A stretch of DNA of 5,133 nucleotides from NCBI GenBank assembly GCA_029882725.1, contig JAOUKG010000264.1, forward strand, positions 1 to 5,133, read 5' to 3'. Under the pieces are notes generated by a model that did no database searches, was not told where the DNA came from, and worked only from the letters and a program-made list of their open reading frames with translations. This DNA comes from Cyclobacteriaceae bacterium. GTDB lineage: Bacteria > Bacteroidota > Bacteroidia > Cytophagales > Cyclobacteriaceae. Position 1 is the first letter of the stretch. Each line of letters opens with the position of its first letter. Shown in pieces: positions 1-5,133 of this stretch. The translations under genes and the position numbers were made by a program.

Positions 1-109
1 ACATAATATTATCGCGAACTCCTACCTCATCAGGCTGACAAGCAAACAACAAGGCAAATAAAACAGGTAAATAATACCTGGAAAACAAGAAATTAAATAC
101 TCTCTTCAT
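1..109 (-). CDS. Lipoprotein, N-terminal fragment (cut by left edge)
   Basis: The ATG at 109-107 opens a frame that stays open to the window edge, giving 36 codons. The product starts MKRVFNFLFSRYY and continues with a hydrophobic stretch (about residues 14-23). It ends in a lipobox-like L-F-A-C with the cysteine at residue 24, followed by QPDEVGVRDN. This is a type II (lipoprotein) signal peptide: basic n-region, hydrophobic core and a +1 cysteine for lipidation. The protein should therefore be anchored in the cell envelope. The residues after the cysteine (Q-P-D-E) resemble the short acidic surface-export signals described for Bacteroidota lipoproteins, so surface exposure is possible; that is inference. 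The mature domain lies outside the window and no function can be named. A 6-bp inverted repeat, CAGGTA/TACCTG (64-69 and 75-80), falls inside the signal-peptide codons. The start is supported by signal-peptide form rather than by a strong ribosome-binding site. Confidence 0.72.
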   Translation of the reverse strand, partial: MKRVFNFLFSRYYLPVLFALLFACQPDEVGVRDNIM

Positions 110-121
110 GGTTAATTTAAG

Positions 122-167
122 TTTGGTTTAACATAATACACTTTAACATAATTAAATTTAAACCAAA
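122..167. repeat. Inverted repeat enclosing a tandem 11-bp direct repeat
   Basis: TTTGGTTTAA (122-131) is the exact reverse complement of TTAAACCAAA (158-167). Overlapping and between these arms, TTTAACATAAT occurs twice (127-137 and 142-152) with a period of 15 bp. The block lies 13-58 bp upstream of the lipoprotein ATG on the minus strand, where an operator or 5'-UTR structure would be expected. On the minus strand the direct repeat reads ATTATGTTAAA, whose TATGTT partly resembles the TAnnTTTG -7 element. A regulatory role is inference; the sequence is AT-rich and some of the symmetry may be chance. Confidence 0.4.
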
Positions 168-303
168 AATTCAATAAAACAATATTAATTTGTGTTTTTT
201 ATTTACATTATAACAACGAAAACTCATAATCACTCGCTATAAAAATCAAATTGGGATATTACGCAAAACTCTTTTTTGAAGTGTCAGTTAGAAAAAAGAA
301 TAA

Positions 304-345
304 TCCCCACATATTTTCCTTCTGATACAGAAAAACATGTGGGGA
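304..345 (-). terminator. Strong hairpin, probable minus-strand terminator
   Basis: TCCCCACAT (304-312) pairs perfectly with ATGTGGGGA (337-345). The interior can pair further: TTCTG (320-324) with CAGAA (328-332) around a 3-base ATA loop, plus a short T/A stretch between the two stems. Read on the minus strand, the stem is followed by a T-rich run (TTATTCTTTTTTC, complement of 303-291), the arrangement of an intrinsic terminator. The plus-strand side has no T-run. The nearest minus-strand gene that could use it is osmC, whose stop is about 290 bases upstream, implying a long 3' UTR. It could instead be a structured element of an unannotated RNA. Confidence 0.5.
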
Positions 346-374
346 GTTGAAATAGTAATTAGTCCTTGCTGAAA

Positions 375-479
375 ATGAAAATTATTTATAAAAAGAAAGA
401 ATATTTGAAAGTTGTAGAATTACAAATGCCTGGAAAACAAATTGAATATTCCCCCGAAGTAGGGATTATAGTTTTGTAG
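375..479 (+). CDS. Possible small ORF, 34 codons, function unknown
   Basis: An ATG at 375-377 opens a 34-codon frame ending in TAG at 477-479. The product begins MKIIYKKKEYLKVV and ends SPEVGIIVL. It is lysine-rich at the N-terminus, with no signal peptide or membrane segment. I do not recognise it. In its favour, an intrinsic terminator begins 18 bases after the stop, on the same strand. Against it, there is no clear ribosome-binding site or promoter, the length is within chance expectation for AT-rich DNA, and an unrelated 37-codon frame exists on the opposite strand (499-386). The same frame continues open after the TAG to a TGA at 600-602, so it may also be a remnant of a longer gene. It could equally be the non-coding body of a small transcript. 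Confidence 0.25.
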   Translation: MKIIYKKKEYLKVVELQMPGKQIEYSPEVGIIVL

Positions 480-496
480 CCACAACGAATTACCTT

Positions 497-528
497 CATC
501 CCGCCCCTAACAGGACGGGATGTTTTTT
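497..528 (+). terminator. Rho-independent terminator, plus strand
   Basis: CATCCCG (497-503) pairs with CGGGATG (516-522). After one mismatch, two further C-G pairs (505-506 with 513-514) leave a six-base loop, CTAACA. Six Ts follow immediately (523-528). The GC-rich stem plus T-tract is a classic intrinsic terminator for a plus-strand transcript. The complementary strand lacks a T-run after the stem, so it is not expected to work for osmC. The only plus-strand candidate upstream is the small ORF ending at 479, so either that ORF or a small RNA is transcribed here, or the hairpin is a dispersed repeat. Confidence 0.6.
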
Positions 529-634
529 CTCCAGGTGATATACGTTTTACAGTAATACTTAATCAATATAAACCAGAAAGTTCACCCGTCCGATTTCTAT
601 GATAAATTACTCTTCTAAAACCGTTTAACAAATA

Positions 635-1072
635 CTAGCTTACAAGCTTTGCATTCAATTGAATATCTATAGCCTTCAAAGCTTTTGACACCGGGCAACC
701 CACCTTGGCATTATTGGCTAACTCAAGAAATTTATCTTCCGAAATACCCGGTACTTTACCTTCCAAATTCAGTGTAGTGCCTGTAATTTCGAATCCTGCT
801 TCTTTTTTCTCAATTACCAACACCGCATCTACATTGAGTTCATCGGCAGTAAAACCTGCTCCTACCAACTGAAAACTCAGTGCCATTGCAAAACATCCGG
901 CGTGCGCAGCCGCAATCAGTTCCTCCGGATTGGTACCTAATTTTCCGTCTTCATTTTCAAATCTGAGTTTGGTGGAATAAGGTTGACTATCAAATGCTCC
1001 GCTTTGCGTGGTAAGACTACCTTTTCCTTCCAATCCTGTGCCTTTCCATACGGCTTTTGCTGTCCTTTTCAT
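635..1072 (-). CDS. osmC: OsmC family peroxiredoxin
   Basis: This 145-residue protein has the normal length and pattern of the OsmC subgroup of OsmC/Ohr thiol peroxidases. These cytoplasmic enzymes reduce organic hydroperoxides and peroxide with a reactive cysteine pair. The two redox cysteines are visible: Cys60 in the helix motif NPEELIAAAHAGCFAMALS (48-66) and Cys126 in KVGCPVSKAL (123-132). Arg37 and Glu50/Glu51 sit where the family keeps its active-site arginine and glutamate. The QPYSTKLRFE region (30-39) and the VPGIS segment (107-111) also follow Escherichia coli OsmC, as I recall it. The ATG at 1072 is the only sensible start, because an in-frame stop lies just upstream; the stop codon is TAG at 637-635. 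The gene lies 61 bp downstream of the porin on the same strand. An AACATTTG sequence (complement of 1110-1103) could be a -7 element of its own promoter, but no TTG is well placed, so co-transcription with the porin remains possible. Subgroup naming is from motif recognition. Confidence 0.93.
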   Translation of the reverse strand: MKRTAKAVWKGTGLEGKGSLTTQSGAFDSQPYSTKLRFENEDGKLGTNPEELIAAAHAGCFAMALSFQLVGAGFTADELNVDAVLVIEKKEAGFEITGTTLNLEGKVPGISEDKFLELANNAKVGCPVSKALKAIDIQLNAKLVS

Positions 1073-1133
1073 TTTTATTTAGTTTTTTAATTGATATGAT
1101 TACAAATGTTTTTAATATAACTCAAAAATAGGT

Positions 1134-2285
1134 CTAATTGTTAATTTTAATTGCCATAGAAGCCATAAAAAAGAAATTGGAATTCACAGGATTTCCGTTC
1201 TGCATAAATAAATCGTATTTGGATGAAAATAACCTTCCTTCCAAACGGCAGCCTATATTTTGCGAGGGTAGGTAATCAATATTGGCAGACACCCCATTGG
1301 TAACAAATCCACCCGGATTATTGATGGAAACAATCACTTCATTTTCATCTTGATAATACTCCATCCGCCCCGCTACACTCCAATTTTCATCTATTTTGTA
1401 TTTTAAAATCCCCGTAAGACCAACCCAACCTTCATAAACAGAGGCTCCGGGTGTCTCCTGTTGACTTCCAAAATCAATTCCACCTAAAAACGAAATTTTT
1501 TCAGATAATACTACAGTACCATAAAAATCATGGAAAACCCTAATTCTTCTATTATTATCGGGATCTTCTGTACCCAGAAAAGTACTCCAATTTACCATGA
1601 TTTTTTCGTTTAAATGATAAGTTACCTGGGTTCCAAAAGAAAGCAAACTATTTCCCTGCACACGTCTTATCCTTTGCCAACCATTACTAACCAAACCTAC
1701 AATTTCCAAACTTTCATTAGGAGTATAGGTAACTTTGGCCCCTGATAAAAAATAGGGAGAACATTCTGCTACCAACGACCGGGTCAGCGTCCAGTTATCC
1801 ATAGAGATGTAACTTTCAAACCCTAGATTGGAAGGAAAAATCCCTACATCCAACCATAAATTATTCTCATTATTTAATGAAATCCCAACGTTGGCCTCAT
1901 TAATAGAACGCATAGCCGGGTATTCTGCAGCATAATTATCAACCGCATAAGTTCCCGCTTGCAGAGCAAGATTAGCTCTGTATTTTGGATTCTTTAATTC
2001 CATTTTAATCAGGGCCAAATTGATATTGAATTGATTATGACGGTTGTGATTAAAAAGAAATACCTGCCTCTCATTATCCGGAAGGCCAAAATCATAACCA
2101 TAATACACATCCAAATACCCTGAAAAATTTATAGCCGATTCGGCTTCCTCTTTTTTTTCTGATTGACTCCCCTGATTCTGAACTATGCTTTTCGTTTTTG
2201 TACTGTCCTGTGAATAGCTATTTAAGGAAAAGACAATAAACAAAACAACTATTAATCTATGATTATTGGATTGATAAAGAGCCAT
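1134..2285 (-). CDS. Outer-membrane beta-barrel porin (OmpL-like, porin-2 family)
   Basis: This 383-residue exported protein resembles the 'putative beta-barrel porin-2, OmpL-like' family found widely in Bacteroidota. It should form an outer-membrane barrel; its substrate is unknown. Residues 1-25 are a signal peptide (hydrophobic core about 11-22, cleavage after S-Y-S at residue 25). A charged linker follows (about 27-50, with KKEE). The barrel starts at about 52 with FSGYLDVYYGYDF and continues as alternating amphipathic strands to the C-terminus. Family-typical segments are GFESYISMDNWTLTRSL (155-171) and AECSPYF (173-179). The protein ends in IKINN rather than the terminal phenylalanine common in proteobacterial porins. 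The ATG at 2285 is chosen because it gives a complete signal peptide and no earlier ATG lies in frame before an upstream stop. osmC follows 61 bp downstream on the same strand and a plus-strand gene diverges 168 bp upstream. Family assignment is by pattern recognition. Confidence 0.82.
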   Translation of the reverse strand: MALYQSNNHRLIVVLFIVFSLNSYSQDSTKTKSIVQNQGSQSEKKEEAESAINFSGYLDVYYGYDFGLPDNERQVFLFNHNRHNQFNINLALIKMELKNPKYRANLALQAGTYAVDNYAAEYPAMRSINEANVGISLNNENNLWLDVGIFPSNLGFESYISMDNWTLTRSLVAECSPYFLSGAKVTYTPNESLEIVGLVSNGWQRIRRVQGNSLLSFGTQVTYHLNEKIMVNWSTFLGTEDPDNNRRIRVFHDFYGTVVLSEKISFLGGIDFGSQQETPGASVYEGWVGLTGILKYKIDENWSVAGRMEYYQDENEVIVSINNPGGFVTNGVSANIDYLPSQNIGCRLEGRLFSSKYDLFMQNGNPVNSNFFFMASMAIKINN

Positions 2286-2453
2286 TTCGTGTTGCTTTTT
2301 TGTAACTGTTAAGTTATTAATAAATAAAATTATATGATCAACTTATTAAACATAACTTCAAAAAATCATTAATAAAAAATAGCTTTTAACTATTTGGATT
2401 AGTAAATTAGTTCATAATAAATACAGCAATTCTATTCATTTAAAGCAATTATC
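2286..2453. promoter_or_regulatory. Divergent promoter region between porin and TapB-like gene
   Basis: Two genes start outward from this very AT-rich 168-bp gap, so it must hold both 5' regions. Candidate -7 elements matching five of six fixed positions of TAnnTTTG are TAGCTTTT (2380-2387) for the plus-strand gene and TATGTTTA (complement of 2354-2347) for the porin. Neither has a well-placed TTG at -33, so these are tentative. AAGTTAT-TAATAA (2311-2323) is complementary to 2343-2358 with a 3-base bulge, making an imperfect inverted repeat around a TGATCA palindrome (2335-2340). Neither gene has a strong Shine-Dalgarno sequence; both starts are preceded by A-rich sequence. Confidence 0.4.
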
Positions 2454-3131
2454 ATGAAAGAGTTCTCCCTCTCCATTTTCCTATTGTTAGTTTCATCTAT
2501 AGTATTTGCACAAGATTGTATTATGTATTTCCCACAAGAGGAAGGCACTATTTTTGAGATAACAAATTATTCACCAAAAGACAAAGTTGAGTCGGTTTCA
2601 TTAAATGAAATACTCAACAAAGATGTAGACGGTTCTGATGTCACTATTCATGCACAGGTTTCCCAGTACAGCAACAACAATCAGGATACTATCGTGGTTG
2701 ATTATACAGCAGGTTGCATGAAAGGTGTTTTTCAAATCAATATGTTCACAGGTTTACAAAATTCTGGCGGGTCGTTCATGGAATTAGATGGCGATTTTCT
2801 GGATATTCCTGCCAATCCCTCTGCCGGACAAAAACTAGAAGATAAACTAATCATATTAAAAATAGCCCCGAATGCGGAAACGGGAGAAGCCTTGCTAAAT
2901 TTTAAATATAACTTTGTTAATCGTTTGGTAGAATCCATTGAAAAAATAACCACCCCGGCGGGTACATTTGATGCTGTAAAAATGTCGTACGATGTAACTG
3001 TAAGGATCCCATTTCCAGTTACATTACATGTTGTGGAGTGGTATTCCAAAGACGTAGGCCAGGTACGTTCTGAAACATACAATAGTAAAGGGAAATCGAA
3101 AGGGTATTCGGTGTTAACAAAGTTTAATTGA
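2454..3131 (+). CDS. Exported TapB/DUF3108-like protein
   Basis: This 225-residue protein has a signal peptide (residues 1-19, cleavage after V-F-A before QDC) and a mature part made mostly of predicted beta strands. The C-terminal half looks like the DUF3108-like/TapB group common in Bacteroidota: TTPAGTFDAVKMSYDV (166-181), then VEWYSKDVGQVRSETYNSKGK (194-214 region), ending in a final strand LTKFN. The N-terminal part, CIMYFPQEEGTIFEITNY (22-39), also fits that group. Its biochemical role is unknown; it should act in the periplasm or outside the cell. It has just two cysteines, Cys22 and Cys88 (TAGCMKG), which may form a disulfide after export. The cysteine is at +3 after the cleavage site and there is no lipobox, so it is not a lipoprotein. 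It is divergent from the porin and converges on the TonB receptor with 25 bp between stops. The family call is moderate in confidence; the gene itself is secure. Confidence 0.8.
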   Translation: MKEFSLSIFLLLVSSIVFAQDCIMYFPQEEGTIFEITNYSPKDKVESVSLNEILNKDVDGSDVTIHAQVSQYSNNNQDTIVVDYTAGCMKGVFQINMFTGLQNSGGSFMELDGDFLDIPANPSAGQKLEDKLIILKIAPNAETGEALLNFKYNFVNRLVESIEKITTPAGTFDAVKMSYDVTVRIPFPVTLHVVEWYSKDVGQVRSETYNSKGKSKGYSVLTKFN

Positions 3132-3156
3132 TGATGAATAATTGATAATCACCAAT

Positions 3157-5133
3157 TTAATTTACTCGTTGTTGCTCTTCGGTTGACCCTGTTTTTCTAT
3201 TTCTTGATGCTTTAAGCTTATTGTTCCCAAAACGATGAGTAAAAGATAACCTAACTACCCTTGTCTCCATCTCAAATTTATCAATTGATGATATGAGATT
3301 TATATTTGGTACTGAGGCAGAATAAGTATACTTGCTCGTCCACAAAATATCATTATAAATTAGTTTTAAATCTGTGTTTTCACCTAGCTTTTTATGAATA
3401 CCAATATTTAAAGTACCAAAAGGATTCATCTTCCACAACCCATACCCTGCAGAAGAGTAATAAAAGCCTGACACTTGAAAACTAAAATTCTTAGGTAAAA
3501 TAAAATTTTGATTTGACACAACATTATAACTCCAATACTCCCTTAATTCTTCAACCCCTGTATAATCCATATAGATTTCAGTAAAGTTTCCATTGATTGT
3601 ATTTTGCATTTCCCACCATGAGGTAACAGAAAAAGGTAGAGAGAGGGAAGCCGACCATACTGTTTGTTTTGGGAAATTCTCTGCAAAAGACACTAATTTA
3701 TTGCTTGCTGTTAAATGTGGAGAAAAGGAACCTATGGCATTTTCATCTAAACTATAGCTAAGTGTGACTAAATACGACTTATAATTAAATCCTACCTTAA
3801 AAAGGTTTGAAATAGTTGGCTGCAGATTCACATTACCTGACCAAAAGGAATTTGGCCCTGTGAAATATACAAATGGGGCAAGTTCATTATAACTTGGTCT
3901 GGTAATTCTTCTGGCATAAGAAACATTAATATTGCTCTGTTCGCCCAGTTCCTGAGAGAAATAAAGGCTGGGAAAAAAGTTATGATACTTCCTGTCAACC
4001 AGTAAGGAACCTGAACCAATTTCACCCAATTCAGTATTCGTGTACTCCCATCGTACCCCTCCTTTTACACTTCTCTTTTTTGAAAGTTGATAATCAAAGG
4101 AACTATAAGCAGCGTGGATATTTTCGTCTAAAAAATACTTACTTGTAAACTCATCATCCTGCATCCATTGTTCAGCAGGTTTCCGTTCTGCCAATACATT
4201 ATTAGTAAGTCCTGAAAGGCTACTTTTAATCCCCGACTCGAAATTTAATCCTTTTTTTATTTTTTTCGTAAAATCCAATTTATAAACTCTCATCTCTATA
4301 GGAGTATGCTTTTGTAGTCTGGTATCTACTGCTTCACGACTATATGGAGAAGTAGAGGTTAGCGTAAAATCATAATCTATATTTTGGTTATCCCAATAAT
4401 AGAGATAATCTCCATCCAAATTAATTGTACCGCCATTTTTAAATGTATGTTGAAAGTTAATATTCCCCATTAAATTTTGCCAATGATTAATTTCCTTCAT
4501 ATCATTCGCCGTTGTTGCATTTAATTGGTCATCCACATAAATCCGATTTGAATTATCGGAAACATACCCTCTCGGGTCATCAAAAGCAGAAAACACAACC
4601 CCTAAAATTGTTCTGTCATTTATAAACCAATCCGTACCCAAATTTACCCTGTTGTATAAGTAAGATTCGATCCTTAGGTTTATATCATTACTTTCAATAT
4701 TATTTAAGTTGACGGGGTCATAATAAATAAAATCAGAATAAAAATTTTGATGCCGGTTAATATAGTTAACATTGACATCACCAAAAATATTCACGGCTTT
4801 GTTTCTATGGTTGAAGTTTACGCTTCCTCCTCCTTTTGGCAATAAGCCAAACGCCCCATTAAAGGTATAAGAACCATTTGTTCCTAAATCGTTACGCTCA
4901 ATCATTACTATGTTAATCAGTCCGGCATCCCCCTCGGCATCGTACTTTGCTGGCGGAGTAGTAATAAGTTCAATCTTTTCAATATTATCTGAGCTCATAC
5001 CCTCCAACATTTGCACAACAGTAGCCATTGGCACTCTACTTATCTTGCCATTAATCATTACCCTTACCCCTGATTTTCCCATAAGTGACAAACCTCCATT
5101 TTGTCTATCAACATTAACTCCGGGTGATTTTTC
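3157..5133 (-). CDS. TonB-dependent receptor / outer-membrane beta-barrel protein, 5' end missing
   Basis: The frame is open from the right edge to TAA at 3159-3157, giving 658 codons with no start inside the window. It begins EKSPGVNVDRQNGG, the core of a TonB-receptor plug domain. The plug continues with GKSGVRVMINGK (19-30 of the visible part) and IEKIELITTPPAKYDAEGDAGLINI (about 51-75). The rest (about 80-645) is a 22-strand-type barrel of the OMP_b-brl_3 family. It ends with the strand VRLSFTHRFGNNKLK and a basic/acidic tail, RKTGSTEEQQRVN, typical of that family. Such proteins import substrates across the outer membrane using TonB energy; the ligand here is unknown. The missing part should hold the signal peptide and probably a carboxypeptidase-regulatory-like domain, judging from family architecture. 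An in-frame TTG at 5091-5089 is internal: the 14 codons before it encode conserved plug sequence. There is no SusD-like partner in view. It converges on the TapB-like gene. Confidence 0.92.
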   Translation of the reverse strand, partial: EKSPGVNVDRQNGGLSLMGKSGVRVMINGKISRVPMATVVQMLEGMSSDNIEKIELITTPPAKYDAEGDAGLINIVMIERNDLGTNGSYTFNGAFGLLPKGGGSVNFNHRNKAVNIFGDVNVNYINRHQNFYSDFIYYDPVNLNNIESNDINLRIESYLYNRVNLGTDWFINDRTILGVVFSAFDDPRGYVSDNSNRIYVDDQLNATTANDMKEINHWQNLMGNINFQHTFKNGGTINLDGDYLYYWDNQNIDYDFTLTSTSPYSREAVDTRLQKHTPIEMRVYKLDFTKKIKKGLNFESGIKSSLSGLTNNVLAERKPAEQWMQDDEFTSKYFLDENIHAAYSSFDYQLSKKRSVKGGVRWEYTNTELGEIGSGSLLVDRKYHNFFPSLYFSQELGEQSNINVSYARRITRPSYNELAPFVYFTGPNSFWSGNVNLQPTISNLFKVGFNYKSYLVTLSYSLDENAIGSFSPHLTASNKLVSFAENFPKQTVWSASLSLPFSVTSWWEMQNTINGNFTEIYMDYTGVEELREYWSYNVVSNQNFILPKNFSFQVSGFYYSSAGYGLWKMNPFGTLNIGIHKKLGENTDLKLIYNDILWTSKYTYSASVPNINLISSIDKFEMETRVVRLSFTHRFGNNKLKASRNRKTGSTEEQQRVN

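Larger units (their letters stand above)
110..634. other. 525-bp intergenic region with hairpins, no confident gene
   Basis: This AT-rich stretch separates the lipoprotein start from the osmC stop. It holds the nested repeats at 122-167, the hairpin at 304-345, a doubtful 34-codon ORF at 375-479 and a terminator hairpin with T6 at 497-528. Bases 168-303 and 529-634 show nothing I can support beyond AT-rich spacer. I searched for the Bacteroidota promoter pattern (TTG, about 19-21 bases, TAnnTTTG). It gave only weak partial matches, such as TTG at 251-253 followed 17 bases later by CTTTTTTG at 271-278, so no promoter is called here. Confidence 0.6.

Noticed and set aside
64..80. 6-bp inverted repeat CAGGTA/TACCTG inside the lipoprotein signal-peptide codons
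   Set aside because: It is short and within coding sequence; it could form a small mRNA hairpin, but nothing else supports a function.
77..440. 12-bp direct repeat CCTGGAAAACAA at 77-88 and 429-440
   Set aside because: One pair of 12-mers in 5 kb of AT-rich DNA is close to chance expectation, and the copies do not flank a coherent element.
386..499. 37-codon minus-strand ORF opposite the 34-codon plus-strand ORF
   Set aside because: It starts inside the terminator stem and has no ribosome-binding site or recognisable features; it is probably chance, although the plus-strand ORF is itself weak.
2732..3082. 116-codon frame on the minus strand within the TapB-like gene
   Set aside because: It lies wholly antisense to a well-supported gene with a signal peptide, and its translation resembles no family I recognise.
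3140..3157. Possible bidirectional terminator between the convergent genes
   Set aside because: The stem is only 5 bp, AT-rich and lacks a following T-tract on either strand.
3828..4025. 65-codon minus-strand frame within the TonB receptor gene
   Set aside because: It is an out-of-frame shadow of the receptor coding sequence, with no start context or family resemblance.

Overview
The window is AT-rich and looks like ordinary chromosomal DNA from a member of the Bacteroidota (Flavobacteriia/Cytophagia-like). This rests on protein families typical of that phylum: a SusC-like/OMP_b-brl_3 TonB-dependent receptor, an OmpL-like 'porin-2' barrel, a TapB/DUF3108-like exported protein and a lipoprotein with an acidic post-cysteine stretch. 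It also rests on A-rich start regions without strong Shine-Dalgarno sequences. I see no transposase, tRNA, rRNA or CRISPR array.

Layout, left to right. Bases 1-109 (minus) hold the first 36 codons of a lipoprotein cut by the left edge. Bases 110-634 have no confident gene. They contain nested repeats just upstream of the lipoprotein (122-167), a strong hairpin followed on the minus strand by a T-rich run (304-345), a doubtful 34-codon plus-strand ORF (375-479) and a plus-strand intrinsic terminator (497-528). Next come an OsmC-type peroxiredoxin (635-1072, minus) and, 61 bp upstream of it on the same strand, an outer-membrane beta-barrel porin (1134-2285, minus). A 168-bp divergent promoter region (2286-2453) separates the porin from an exported TapB/DUF3108-like protein (2454-3131, plus). 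That gene converges, with a 25-bp gap, on a large TonB-dependent receptor (3157-5133, minus) whose 5' end lies beyond the right edge.

Four of the five recognisable genes encode envelope proteins: a lipoprotein, two outer-membrane barrels and one secreted or periplasmic protein. The exception is the cytoplasmic OsmC peroxide-detoxifying enzyme, which may be read from the porin transcript. Nothing shows that the five act in one pathway; the strand changes suggest at least four transcription units.

No clear new biological system is evident. The part least explained by known genes is 110-634, where two terminator-like hairpins point in opposite directions and would give overlapping 3' ends on the two strands.
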